IMG/VR virus record: IMGVR_UViG_3300032240_000659
Span: 62,001 to 126,000 of that record
Source: a virus
Direction: 5' to 3' (one strand)
Length of the DNA stretch: 64,000 nt
Positions 43,735 through 52,406 of the stretch are shown here, one piece after another; within the stretch, counting starts at the first letter, position 1; every line of letters starts with the position of its first letter. The notes below the pieces were generated by a model. That model was not told the origin of the DNA. It did not search any database and saw only the letters and a list, made by a program, of their open reading frames with translations. A program made the position numbers and the translations under genes.

Positions 43735-44563
43735 AGGATTTCTTGTCTTAGCACAAAATACAGAAACAGTTGATTACATTCAACAGGCATATGCATTAGC
43801 ATTGTCAATTAAAGCCAGTCAAAAAACTTATAAAAATATTTCATTGGTAACTAATGATCTAGTCCCAGAAGAATATCAAACTGTATTTGATAATATTATC
43901 CCGATACCCTGGGGAGATAGTACATCTGGTGTAGGCTACCGAGCTGAGAACAGATGGAAATTATATCACGCAACTCCATATGAAGAAACAATAGTTTTTG
44001 ATACTGATATGCTTCTATTAGAAGATATTACTGTATGGTGGGAATATTGTAGTAAATATAATCTGAAATATTGTTCAAGAATTACTAATTATAAATTAGA
44101 ACCAGTAATTGATACTGTGCATAGAAAAGCATTTATATCCAACCAACTTACTAGTCCATATTCTGCGCTACATTATTTTAAAAAATCACAAACTGCTTTA
44201 GAATTTTATAAAACATTAGAATTTGTTTGTAATAATTGGGAATGGTGTTATAGTAAGTTTGCTCCAAATGAATATCAACCCTGGTTAAGCATGGATTTAG
44301 TTGTTGCTATTGCCATAGAAATTACAGGATTTCACGAAGAGGCAATTGATATATGCAGTCCTTTAGAATTTGTCCATATGAAAGCACCGCTTCAAGGTTG
44401 GGCAAATGACTCTATACACTGGCAAGATAGTGTTTTTTATTTTTTAAATTCTAAAGGGGATTTAGTAGTTGGTAATATTAAACAATCAAAATTGTTTCAT
44501 TATGTAGAAAAAGATTTTTTAAACCAACGAATTATTGACGGATTAAAAAGGTTAATTGTATGA
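43727..44563 (+). CDS. GT-A type glycosyltransferase, second copy
   Basis: A 278-residue protein starting at GTG 43727, with GGAGG about 8 bases upstream inside the previous gene. It has FLVLAQNTE at the N-terminus, a DTD motif (TIVFDTDMLLLEDI) near residue 85, and FVHMKAPLQGW near 220, fitting the GT8-like order of nucleotide-binding strand, DxD and late histidine. It is about as long as its upstream neighbour and shares the general pattern, so the pair probably arose by duplication. The substrate is unknown. Confidence 0.68.
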   Translation: MSKGFLVLAQNTETVDYIQQAYALALSIKASQKTYKNISLVTNDLVPEEYQTVFDNIIPIPWGDSTSGVGYRAENRWKLYHATPYEETIVFDTDMLLLEDITVWWEYCSKYNLKYCSRITNYKLEPVIDTVHRKAFISNQLTSPYSALHYFKKSQTALEFYKTLEFVCNNWEWCYSKFAPNEYQPWLSMDLVVAIAIEITGFHEEAIDICSPLEFVHMKAPLQGWANDSIHWQDSVFYFLNSKGDLVVGNIKQSKLFHYVEKDFLNQRIIDGLKRLIV

Positions 44564-45177
44564 TTGATAACGAAGAAGTTGTGTTTCCAGCATCCCCACC
44601 GGATAATCGATTTTATGTCTACTATAATAGTAATAATGGCAGTATATTAGCAGTAGCGAATGGTTTATTAGATAGAGAAGATTTTAATTCTTATATTGAA
44701 ATATCACCGGAGCTTCATCAAAAGCTATCTAGTGATACAGTAAGATTATTAGATTGGGCTGTAGTAAAAACACCAACTGCAAATGACAACTATATTATTG
44801 AAATAGTACCAAAGAATTTTAAAGGTCTAAGTTTTGAAAACAAAATGTTTGATCTAATTTTAAATGAACCAACAATTGATACAGAGCTAACGGTTGAATG
44901 GTCATTGGCAACTAAACATTGGGTAATTAATATTTTACCCGACACTAAACTTCGGTTAATGGGTAAAAAGTTTTTAACAGAAAAACTTTCTTTTTTTATT
45001 GTCCTTGAAAACGATTTTGATTTCTTAATAAGAAAAATTTTTATAAATTCAAGTGACCTAATGAATAAAGAAATATACATACCTTTTGAATCAAAAATAG
45101 AAGAACAGATTGATAATATTTCAGTTGTTACTAGAAAATTATTTAATAATTACGGATTAATAAAAACATATGAGTGA
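44560..45177 (+). CDS. Unknown protein between glycosyltransferases
   Basis: A 205-residue protein I do not recognise. It opens with PPDNRFYVYYNSNNGSILAV, a pattern of short beta-strands, and contains EWSLATKHWVIN. No transmembrane helix, signal peptide or catalytic motif is visible. It overlaps both neighbours (4 and 8 bases), so it is part of the glycosyltransferase unit and may help their substrate binding. Confidence 0.5.
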   Translation: MIDNEEVVFPASPPDNRFYVYYNSNNGSILAVANGLLDREDFNSYIEISPELHQKLSSDTVRLLDWAVVKTPTANDNYIIEIVPKNFKGLSFENKMFDLILNEPTIDTELTVEWSLATKHWVINILPDTKLRLMGKKFLTEKLSFFIVLENDFDFLIRKIFINSSDLMNKEIYIPFESKIEEQIDNISVVTRKLFNNYGLIKTYE

Positions 45178-46066
45178 TAATATTAAAGTTATTGAACAGG
45201 ATATTATTTTCCTAAGTTACGATGAACCTAACGCTGAAAAAAATTATGCAGACTTACTGACTAAAGCACCTTGGGCAAAGCGTGTACACGGAGTTAAAGG
45301 TAGCGATGCCGCACATAAAGCCTGTGCCGCATTAAGTGAAACAGAATATTTTGTCACTGTAGATGCCGACAATATTGTTGATCCTAATTTCTTAAAAGTA
45401 GAAATTAATTTAGATGAATTAGGACTTACATCTGATCATGTATTCAGTTGGTGCGGAAAGGTGCATGTTAACGGACTTATGTACGGCAACGGCGGATTAA
45501 AACTATGGACCCGTAAGTTTGTAAACAATATGCGTACACATGAAAACTCAGATCCTAATGACGTTAAGGGTTTAGTTGAGTTTTGCTTTGACGACAAGTA
45601 TTATCAATTTAATGAAAACTATAGTGAGAGCTATACTAATGCAAGTCCATTTCAAGCATGGAGAGCAGGATTCCGCGAAGGCGTAAAAATGTCATTGGAC
45701 CAAGGTGCTCGAGCAACAGATATTAAAAAAATCTGGTGGCAAAATTATGATCGACTATTAATTTGGTGTAATATTGGTGCTGATGTTACTAATGGATTAT
45801 GGAGCATATACGGAGCCAGAGAAGGTGCTTATCTTACTAACTGTACAGATTGGGACTATGCTAATGTAAGAGATTTTGATTGGTTAACAAACCAATGGGA
45901 AATACAATACAGCAAAAATGCGGATCGTTTACAAGAAGCTGTTACTATGGTAGGCAGTGCTCTGCGCCATGAGTGTAAATTAGAAATTACAGATATAGAT
46001 TCTACTGGTAGTAAATTTTTTAAGACTGTATTTAATAATAGTCCAAGAATTATTCGTAGAAGATAA
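45170..46066 (+). CDS. Glycosyltransferase-like protein (DAD motif)
   Basis: A 298-residue protein. The beginning (IIFLSYDEPNAEKNYADLL, then WAKRVHGVKG) followed by YFVTVDADNIVDPNF near residue 62 is the GT2-like pattern with a DxD-type metal site. GNGGLKLW and FQAWRAGFREGVK follow. The same pieces recur in the C-terminal half of the next gene (VVDADAILEKNF, YGNGGVKLL, FSTWRSAFRECVK), so the two are paralogs. The start of the next gene overlaps this stop in TAATG. Confidence 0.7.
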   Translation: MSDNIKVIEQDIIFLSYDEPNAEKNYADLLTKAPWAKRVHGVKGSDAAHKACAALSETEYFVTVDADNIVDPNFLKVEINLDELGLTSDHVFSWCGKVHVNGLMYGNGGLKLWTRKFVNNMRTHENSDPNDVKGLVEFCFDDKYYQFNENYSESYTNASPFQAWRAGFREGVKMSLDQGARATDIKKIWWQNYDRLLIWCNIGADVTNGLWSIYGAREGAYLTNCTDWDYANVRDFDWLTNQWEIQYSKNADRLQEAVTMVGSALRHECKLEITDIDSTGSKFFKTVFNNSPRIIRRR

Positions 46067-47418
46067 TGTACGATATTTTTTATATTGGTTCTGAAAACGA
46101 TGAATGGAAAAAAATAAAAACAAAATTTCCATTAGCTAAACGTGTTGATGATTTTTACACAGCCCAAAAAAAATCATTTACTGTATATTTTTGGGTAGTA
46201 TGGAACGATTTACATATAGACGATAATTTTAATTTTAATTTTAAAATTTCTAAATGGGATGAAGAATACATACATGTATTTCGTAATGGAAATTTTTATG
46301 ATGGTATTTGCTTATTTCCTAAAAAAATATCAGTTTCTAACAGAGAACTAGAATATCGATTCTTTACGAATAAAAAAGAGATAGACATACAAGCTAGTAT
46401 TCCTGTTACTCATGATATTTTTTATATCAATACTTATGATGAATACAAAGAGGCCTTGACTACATCTAAGACTAATATGTTTTGGGTAGTATGGAAAGAT
46501 TTAGAAATTAATCATGATTTTATGTTTAATTATCAAGTTCCATATTATAACCAACATATTACTCATGTTTTTAAAAACAATGAATATTTTGACGGCGTCT
46601 GTTTGTTTTCCAAAAAATCAATGGTAAGTAGTAAAGAGTTTTTATATCGATTTTTTACCAGTAAAAAAGAAATAGATATACAGGCTAGTGCCCCTAAACC
46701 GTTTGATGTTGTGTTTATAAGCTATTATGAATCCAACGCAGATTTACATTATACTGCACTAACTAAAAAACTTGGAAGGTATGTTCATAGAGTTGACGGA
46801 ATAAAGGGCATTCATAATGCCCATATTCAAGCCGCAAAGTTAGTTAGTTCGGATCTATTTTGGGTAGTAGATGCAGATGCAATTTTAGAAAAAAATTTTA
46901 ATTTTGAATTTCCACAAGTAGTTCATCATGACACTTATACTAAATCAACAGTACATGTATGGACAAGTCGTAATCCTATAAATGATTTACAATACGGTAA
47001 CGGTGGTGTTAAACTACTCCCACGTAAATTAACTTTAAATATGGATTTATCAAAACCTGATATGACTACAAGTATATCGCCATCATTTAAATCAATGCCA
47101 ACAGTTTCAAATATTGCTGCCTTTAATACAGATCCATTTAGTACATGGAGAAGTGCATTTAGAGAATGTGTTAAATTATCATCTAAAACCATACAGGGTC
47201 AAGTCAATGATGAAACTGAAGAACGTTTAAATATCTGGTGTTCTGTAGGCGAAGATCGATTATATGGCAAATATTCTATATCTGGCGCACTCGCCGGCCG
47301 CGCATACGGTCAAGAAAATGCCGGTAACTTACCGGCACTTAGTAAAATTAATGATTTTGATTGGCTTAAGGAGAAGTTTGAGCAAGATTGTTCATTAATG
47401 GAAATACATCTGCAATAA
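46066..47418 (+). CDS. Glycosyltransferase-like protein with duplicated N-terminal domain
   Basis: A 450-residue protein. Residues 1-110 and 112-212 are a tandem duplication: FWVVWNDLHIDDNF and FWVVWKDLEINHDF, YDGICLFPKKISVS and FDGVCLFSKKSMVS, then EYRFFTNKKEIDIQAS and LYRFFTSKKEIDIQAS. Residues 215-450 form a GT2-like domain paralogous to the preceding gene, with DAD near residue 269. The 3' end overlaps thyX on the opposite strand by 53 bases. The duplicated part may bind the acceptor. No signal peptide is seen. Confidence 0.68.
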   Translation: MYDIFYIGSENDEWKKIKTKFPLAKRVDDFYTAQKKSFTVYFWVVWNDLHIDDNFNFNFKISKWDEEYIHVFRNGNFYDGICLFPKKISVSNRELEYRFFTNKKEIDIQASIPVTHDIFYINTYDEYKEALTTSKTNMFWVVWKDLEINHDFMFNYQVPYYNQHITHVFKNNEYFDGVCLFSKKSMVSSKEFLYRFFTSKKEIDIQASAPKPFDVVFISYYESNADLHYTALTKKLGRYVHRVDGIKGIHNAHIQAAKLVSSDLFWVVDADAILEKNFNFEFPQVVHHDTYTKSTVHVWTSRNPINDLQYGNGGVKLLPRKLTLNMDLSKPDMTTSISPSFKSMPTVSNIAAFNTDPFSTWRSAFRECVKLSSKTIQGQVNDETEERLNIWCSVGEDRLYGKYSISGALAGRAYGQENAGNLPALSKINDFDWLKEKFEQDCSLMEIHLQ

Positions 47419-48040
47419 CTTTTGCACAAGTCTTTGCAACTTCTTGATGCTCTTTCTGTGTACCGTTAGCACTACGTAGTTCAATAAAGTGAACCCAACT
47501 ACGCAATGTACCATTCATATATAATCGACTTTCAATCAATCCTTCGGGTAGTACAGCACGAGCTTGTTCTTTTGCTATGCCGTTGGCAATAGCCCATTCG
47601 TATTCGCGTTTGGCCGCATAGATAACTCTTTGTTGGGCACGATACCATTCGTTTTGTAAAAGTGTATCATCAACTTCTACACTGTTCTGTCTATTTTTTT
47701 CGTCTTGTAATCTAGCTTCTCTGGTAACAAAGTTAAGATCCTTTGTTGGGTCAGCATAACGTTGGCTAAACTCTTGGAAGCTAAAACTTCTGTGTCGTAA
47801 GATTTGCCGTGCAATATCTCGTGTTGTCGTAATTTCCATGCAAGCTGACACCATTTCGAGTGGTGACCAGTGTTGGTGTTTGACGAGGTACTTGATGAGT
47901 TTATCACTTGTTTCTGTATTAAATTGATTGCTAGGGTTACTTACACGAGCACAATATGCAATAAGTTCTTGGGCATCATTAATACCTTGGTTAGCAAACT
48001 CTGCTGTTGGCTGTGAATAAGACACTAATTTAACATTCAT
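47366..48040 (-). CDS. thyX: Flavin-dependent thymidylate synthase
   Basis: A 224-residue ThyX that makes dTMP from dUMP using methylene-tetrahydrofolate, FAD and NADPH. The signature RHRX7S is at residues 82-92 (RHRSFSFQEFSQR). The C-terminal part has LPEGLIESRLYMNGTLRSW, where the catalytic Ser and an FAD/dUMP contact lie in this family. It supplies dTTP for the AT-rich phage DNA. The start overlaps the upstream gene by 4 bases; the 3' end overlaps the convergent glycosyltransferase. Confidence 0.95.
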   Translation of the reverse strand: MNVKLVSYSQPTAEFANQGINDAQELIAYCARVSNPSNQFNTETSDKLIKYLVKHQHWSPLEMVSACMEITTTRDIARQILRHRSFSFQEFSQRYADPTKDLNFVTREARLQDEKNRQNSVEVDDTLLQNEWYRAQQRVIYAAKREYEWAIANGIAKEQARAVLPEGLIESRLYMNGTLRSWVHFIELRSANGTQKEHQEVAKTCAKVIADVFPLMNNLAQTSP

Positions 48041-48357
48041 AGTTTTTTCTTTTTTAAGAATTTTTCGGTTGATCTTTTTATATCTTTTTTAACTTTAATT
48101 GTATCAAGTTTAAAATCAATATTGTCTATTTTTTCTTCGTAGCTTTTGCATAGCTCGGATAAGTTGTGTTCAAACTGATCCCAGCCTGCTTTTTTAACGC
48201 TAGATGTTATTTTTATTTCCCAAGTTTTACCGTCTTTAAAGTTAATAAGCACCGCGTTGAGATAGCTAAATGGTAATACATTTAGTTTTACCTCGCCAAA
48301 TACTTCAGGCCAATGTTCAACAGCATCTTTGGGAAGAGTGCTTCCCAAAGACGTCAC
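48037..48357 (-). CDS. Conserved protein of T4-like phages, unknown role
   Basis: A 106-residue protein. The N-terminus (GSTLPKDAVEHWPEVFGEVK, then VLINFKDGKTWEI) is a conserved pattern I know from marine T4-like phages. The last 25 residues are very basic (KKDIKRSTEKFLKKKK), which could contact DNA or RNA. It overlaps thyX and the next upstream gene by 4 bases on each side, indicating coupled translation. No function is assigned. Confidence 0.6.
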   Translation of the reverse strand: MTSLGSTLPKDAVEHWPEVFGEVKLNVLPFSYLNAVLINFKDGKTWEIKITSSVKKAGWDQFEHNLSELCKSYEEKIDNIDFKLDTIKVKKDIKRSTEKFLKKKKL

Positions 48358-48977
48358 GTTGTTTCTTTAACCTTTTTCTTTACAGGTGCTAATTCTTCTG
48401 CTTTACGCCTAAAATCAGCGGCTTGTTTAGCTAACTTATCAGCTTGGCTACGATAAAATTTAGCAGTAGTTTCTGGATCTGCATCTGCGGCAGGCTCAGT
48501 CACTGGTGCTACTTCTACTTCGTTAATACTTGATGAAGAAGTTTTACCTGGGTCGCTTTGAACAGGCTGAGTTGTTCGTTGCTCTGGGCCCGGAGCGATT
48601 GACAAATCATCAACAACTATACCACGCTGTTCTGCAATAATCTGATTAAGTTCAGACAATATAATAGATACAGCAGTAGTTGGAGTCATATCAACTTGAT
48701 TAGTTGGAATCTTAACAAGACGCCCTTGAGAATGCAATGCTGCCAACATTGTACTACCGTCTGGAAAACTTGTACGAGCCATAGCTTCTGCAAATTCATA
48801 AGAATCTTGTCCAGCAGTACTTTCCACTAAATTGATAATAGCATCGTGGTATGCATCTGGTAAATTTTCAGTAGGGACGATGAGGCAACTATTTGACTCA
48901 CCGGGCAATGTGCGATATGCTACCACACATTTTTTGCCCGTTGCACGAACTCTACCGACGTGCTTTAGTTCTGCCAT
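48354..48977 (-). CDS. Conserved phage protein with linker and helical tail
   Basis: A 207-residue protein. The first 120 residues are a folded domain (GRVRATGKKCVVAYRTLPGE, later YEFAEAMARTSFPDGSTMLA). A Pro/Ser/Thr/Glu-rich linker follows at about 128-165, then a charged helical tail (YRSQADKLAKQAADFRRKAE). The pattern is typical of a conserved-hypothetical family in marine T4-like phages. The tail could be a coiled coil for oligomerisation. It overlaps both neighbours. Confidence 0.6.
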   Translation of the reverse strand: MAELKHVGRVRATGKKCVVAYRTLPGESNSCLIVPTENLPDAYHDAIINLVESTAGQDSYEFAEAMARTSFPDGSTMLAALHSQGRLVKIPTNQVDMTPTTAVSIILSELNQIIAEQRGIVVDDLSIAPGPEQRTTQPVQSDPGKTSSSSINEVEVAPVTEPAADADPETTAKFYRSQADKLAKQAADFRRKAEELAPVKKKVKETT

Positions 48978-49225
48978 TATTGTTTTGCCCCTTCGGATTG
49001 TTTGGCAACTTGGTCTAAGAAGTTTGTCAACTTAGTATAGGTTTGCCCAACTGCGGTCATTTCGTTTGGCTTAAATGCACCACGTGAACTTGCAATATCA
49101 ATAATAACTTTCATTGCGTTAAGATCGTTAATGTTTAGTTCTGCAGCCGCTTCTGGTGCAGGTGCTTGAGCTGTTGCACCGTCAACTGGTGCCGCGTTTT
49201 GAGTTTCTTGTCCGTCTACGTTCAT
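48977..49225 (-). CDS. Small conserved phage protein
   Basis: An 82-residue protein. The first 30 residues are low-complexity Ala/Pro/Gln, followed by a compact helical part (INDLNAMKVIIDIASSRGAF, then YTKLTNFLDQV) conserved in T4-like marine phages. A strong ribosome site AAGGAG precedes the ATG. Its stop overlaps the next gene start in TAATG. The role is unknown. Confidence 0.6.
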   Translation of the reverse strand: MNVDGQETQNAAPVDGATAQAPAPEAAAELNINDLNAMKVIIDIASSRGAFKPNEMTAVGQTYTKLTNFLDQVAKQSEGAKQ

Positions 49226-49259
49226 GTTATCTCCTTAAGTAGAAAAGTACGTACTATAA

Positions 49260-49547
49260 TTATCTGGTCTGTAAATATGGACATGCAATCGTGAAAAAAC
49301 TAAGTTCTTTTTCGCTTTCAAACCCAATACGGGTGTTGTATACAATTGTTTTGGTATTGTCTAATGTAATACCTTGTCCTATATAATACCTACTATTTAA
49401 ATTAAATAGTATCCATTGGTTGATAGATTTGACTAGCGAGGGTGTATATCTGTCAACAGATGTATATTTAAAATGCGGGCAAGCCACATCCACTCTACGT
49501 AAATTAAAATAGTTTAGTGGATTAGGCTTGCCATTCTTTAGAGCCAT
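49260..49547 (-). CDS. Small conserved phage protein after the VWA gene
   Basis: A 95-residue protein with NYFNLRRVDVACPHFKYTSV near the N-terminus and WILFNLNSRYYIG in the middle. I know it only as a T4-like conserved hypothetical. Two Cys (CPHF and CPYL) are too far apart to call a metal site. Its start overlaps the VWA gene stop in TAATG, so it may act with that pair. Confidence 0.6.
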   Translation of the reverse strand: MALKNGKPNPLNYFNLRRVDVACPHFKYTSVDRYTPSLVKSINQWILFNLNSRYYIGQGITLDNTKTIVYNTRIGFESEKELSFFTIACPYLQTR

Positions 49548-50734
49548 TAAGCGTGTTCCTTAACTTGTTCGTAGTATGCGTACTCGCCAAACGGAGGAAC
49601 AATTTTGTCGTTGCCGTGGATGACAAATACTGTATCACAGTAGTTTTCATCACCCCAGCTACCGTATGGATAACCGTCAGTAAACATGATAAACTTTTTA
49701 GGTTGAATATCATTTTCCTTCATGTATTCCCAGTTAGCATCAAAGTCTGTTCCGCCTCCACCCATTGGCTCATAGCTGTCAAACTCGTCAATATTATAAC
49801 CGTCAAAATTTGCCTCGTTATAAATGCTGGTATCAAAACACCAAACTTTAATTTTAAAATCTTGATATTCTTGCATAATACCTTTGATTTCACTCATAAA
49901 GTCTTTAGCTTGTTCATCACCAATTGAGCCAGACATGTCAATACTTACACAGATATCAATAGTTTCTTTAAACTGAGTACCTGGCAAAATTGCGTTCATG
50001 TGCCATCCCTTACGGTTAGGGCGCATAAATGAATAGTCATCTTTAATGGTGCTTTGGATTTGCTGACGCAAAATCTCACGCCAATTCATTTTAGGCTCGG
50101 TGAATTCTTTAATCATTCGCTGAATGCTTGCAGGGGTATTTCCTGCACCCGCAGCCTGAGCCGCCGCCATAACTGCTTCACGCATCTCGTCACGGATTTG
50201 TTTTAGTTCTTCTTTAGAGTAACTAGGTCGATCACCAGTGCCATCTTTGTCACCCCAGTCAATGTGATCGTCAAGAAGCTGGCCCAATGCATCAAGTTCT
50301 TTTTCATCTTGTTCGTCAAAGATTTTGTCGTAGATTTCTTCCGCACCCATACCGTAGTATTTAGGATCGTGAAAAATAGTAATGCCTGGAATATTATGAT
50401 CACCAATTTTATCTCTAACAATTTGACCATTGGCACAATAGTCTGCGGCAATGTTAAAGATACGTGCATTACGACCTTCTCGACGTGACATATGATCAAA
50501 TACGTTGTGCAAAATTTCGTGAGCAATAACAAATTCAACCTGTTTAATTGTAAGAGGTTCAAAAAACTTACGATTAAAATAAATGGCTCGACCGTCTGTT
50601 GCGGCAGTACCCGTCCAATCTGTAGCTTCTTCAATCTTCAAACGTGTGGCCATATTGCCAAAGAAAGGATGACGTAGCAAGAGTCCAACTCGTGCTACAA
50701 TAATTTTATCAATAATTGGATCTGCGTGTGCCAT
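49547..50734 (-). CDS. VWA-domain protein with metallopeptidase-like N-terminal domain (DUF2201 type)
   Basis: A 395-residue protein. The N-terminal domain has a zinc peptidase-like HEILH at residues 72-76 with H81 (HEILHNVFDH), the DUF2201 N-terminal type. The C-terminal domain is a von Willebrand A fold with a DMSGS metal-site motif near residue 265 and GGGGTD further on. Such proteins pair with MoxR-type AAA+ ATPases, and one lies directly upstream. The family is thought to act as a chaperone or remodelling partner. It has its own sigma-70-type promoter at 50760-50788. Targets are unknown. Confidence 0.82.
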   Translation of the reverse strand: MAHADPIIDKIIVARVGLLLRHPFFGNMATRLKIEEATDWTGTAATDGRAIYFNRKFFEPLTIKQVEFVIAHEILHNVFDHMSRREGRNARIFNIAADYCANGQIVRDKIGDHNIPGITIFHDPKYYGMGAEEIYDKIFDEQDEKELDALGQLLDDHIDWGDKDGTGDRPSYSKEELKQIRDEMREAVMAAAQAAGAGNTPASIQRMIKEFTEPKMNWREILRQQIQSTIKDDYSFMRPNRKGWHMNAILPGTQFKETIDICVSIDMSGSIGDEQAKDFMSEIKGIMQEYQDFKIKVWCFDTSIYNEANFDGYNIDEFDSYEPMGGGGTDFDANWEYMKENDIQPKKFIMFTDGYPYGSWGDENYCDTVFVIHGNDKIVPPFGEYAYYEQVKEHA

Positions 50735-50759
50735 ATAAGTTCCTTTTTAATATGTGTAT

Positions 50760-50788
50760 AGTATAACAGGACCCGCAGGTCCTGTCAA
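50760..50788 (-). promoter_or_regulatory. Sigma-70-type promoter with dyad spacer, before the VWA gene
   Basis: Minus strand: TTGACA (50788-50783), a 17-base spacer, TATACT (50765-50760). The spacer region holds an inverted repeat, CAGGACC/GGTCCTG around TGCG. It could be an operator. Alternatively the stem is a terminator for the upstream AAA+ gene, being followed by TTATACT. Either way it separates the AAA+ and VWA genes. Confidence 0.72.
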
Positions 50789-50804
50789 ATACTGCAATGC
50801 CAAA

Positions 50805-51893
50805 TTACTTTTCAGTAGCCTGTGCAATATACTTACCAAACTTAGCGTGGAAGGCATCAAAACAAGCAATCTCGTCAGGATCCAACGGCAACTTATATTG
50901 GCTCAATGCAACTTTAGTGCCCATGATAACCAATTCTGTTTCAAAATTGTCCATCATAAATTGGAAAAAGTTGTTAACTTGATCGTTCCAATTTTTAGCA
51001 TTTTTATCGCAAGCATCTTTGAGTTCATAGCACAGGCTAATAGTCAAAGAATACATAGCTGAAATCTCTTTAGATTTCATTTCCTTAACTTTGCCGCTAA
51101 GAATATCTGACGGATTAGGCATCTTGCCTGACACTTTTCGGTGTGCCATAAACTTAACAGCAAGACCTTCCCCAACTGCTCCTGACACCAAATCAGACAT
51201 TGTCTCAGTATCAGTATCGTCGTCGTGCAACAGTTCGCTAACAAACGCCCAGCTACGTGGAGTAGCAAATGCACGTGAGCTAGACTTTGGATCAAAGTCG
51301 TACAAGTCTTTCTTAGAGAAAGACAAGAAACCAACTACATCCTTGTGTACTTTGTTTTCAGTAGCCCAGTCAAAATAGTCGTCCCAATCCACTGTCATTT
51401 CCAAGTGAATGAAACGATTAGCCAACGGCGCTGGCATGCGGAAAGTAACACCTTTGTCAGTTTCACGATTGCCTGCGGCAACCATTACTACATTGTCTGG
51501 CAGTACATAAGTACCAACACGACGATTCAAAATAAGTTGATAAGCCGCGGCTTGTACGCTAGGAGCGGCGCTGTTCATTTCATCCATAAACAAGATAATT
51601 TGTTTATGTTGTTTGGCAAATTCTTGGCTTGGCAATTCACTAGGAGGAGCCCAACGCATAGTGCCATCGTTGGAATCAAAATATGGAATACCCTTAATGT
51701 CAGTAGGTTCCCAAAGAGAAAGACGAACGTCGATCACGTGAGCATCAAGCTCAGTACCGAGTTGTTTGATAATATCGGATTTACCAATACCTGGAGGGCC
51801 CCACAAGAACAATGGGCGCTTATTTTTAAAAGCCTTACGCAAAGACTTTTTAGCTGCCTTTGGGCCAACTGTACGGCTAAGAATTTCTGCCAT
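50805..51893 (-). CDS. MoxR-type AAA+ ATPase
   Basis: A 362-residue AAA+ protein. Walker A is GPPGIGKS (residues 32-39), Walker B ILFMDE (about 100-105). A sensor-like VVMVAAGNRETD follows near 135-146, then MPAPLANRFIHLEM with an arginine-finger candidate. MoxR ATPases remodel proteins and usually work with a VWA partner; the next gene downstream encodes one. It has a near-perfect sigma-70-type promoter (51950-51978). The C-terminal region (about 290-360) lacks recognised motifs. Confidence 0.88.
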   Translation of the reverse strand: MAEILSRTVGPKAAKKSLRKAFKNKRPLFLWGPPGIGKSDIIKQLGTELDAHVIDVRLSLWEPTDIKGIPYFDSNDGTMRWAPPSELPSQEFAKQHKQIILFMDEMNSAAPSVQAAAYQLILNRRVGTYVLPDNVVMVAAGNRETDKGVTFRMPAPLANRFIHLEMTVDWDDYFDWATENKVHKDVVGFLSFSKKDLYDFDPKSSSRAFATPRSWAFVSELLHDDDTDTETMSDLVSGAVGEGLAVKFMAHRKVSGKMPNPSDILSGKVKEMKSKEISAMYSLTISLCYELKDACDKNAKNWNDQVNNFFQFMMDNFETELVIMGTKVALSQYKLPLDPDEIACFDAFHAKFGKYIAQATEK

Positions 51894-51949
51894 TTTGCTT
51901 CCTATCTTAAGTTAAAAAATACACTGTTGAATTAACGCTGTATGTATGT

Positions 51950-51978
51950 ATTATATGGCAAAATAGGCATTGTGTCAA
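51950..51978 (-). promoter_or_regulatory. Consensus sigma-70 promoter before the AAA+ gene
   Basis: Minus strand: TTGACA (51978-51973), a 17-base spacer, TATAAT (51955-51950). Both hexamers are exact consensus. The leader to the ATG at 51893 is about 50 bases. No palindrome is seen in this spacer. Confidence 0.85.
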
Positions 51979-51995
51979 GCAAAATTTGAACTTTT

Positions 51996-52406
51996 TTAAT
52001 CACTTTCGTCCAAATTGGCAATTTCCTTTTGTCTCTCATTCATTGCTTTAATGAGTCCAAATTTTCTAATGTCGTCGGAAAACAACATTAACTCAAAACT
52101 CTTTTTTTCGGAAAATACTGTAACACTTTCGGTAGTTAAGTAGTACGGGCAATCAATGTATCGCTCTAAGAATATAATAGTTTGAGGACTAAGCTCAATT
52201 GATTCAGTGAATGGAATTTCATAAGACTTTAGTTCTAAATCATTTGTTAAAAATTCAAAACCTTCTTCACTTAGTCTAAATGCGTGATCTTTTCCTACCC
52301 TAGTTGACTGCCACCATTTTCTTCCAAACAGTTGGACATTGGCATTATCTATGCTTTTGCCCCATTGCTGTAAGAATATTTTAGTTAAGGCAGTCCTAGA
52401 AATCAT
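51996..52406 (-). CDS. Unknown conserved phage protein
   Basis: A 136-residue protein of a type I know from marine T4-like phages without function. It has TKIFLQQWGKSIDNANVQLF and AFRLSEEGFEFLTNDLEL near the N-terminus, and FLERYIDCPYYLT in the middle. Predicted mixed alpha/beta, with an acidic end. It overlaps the next upstream gene by 4 bases and is read from the late promoter at 52715. Confidence 0.55.
   Translation of the reverse strand: MISRTALTKIFLQQWGKSIDNANVQLFGRKWWQSTRVGKDHAFRLSEEGFEFLTNDLELKSYEIPFTESIELSPQTIIFLERYIDCPYYLTTESVTVFSEKKSFELMLFSDDIRKFGLIKAMNERQKEIANLDESD

Noticed and set aside
49553-49927. Plus-strand frame opposite the VWA gene
   Set aside because: It is an antisense shadow of a gene with clear metal-site motifs.
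50766-50782. The dyad as a definite rho-independent terminator
   Set aside because: The following bases on either strand are not a T run; the exact fit between -35 and -10 boxes favours a promoter element, so I kept the terminator only as an alternative.
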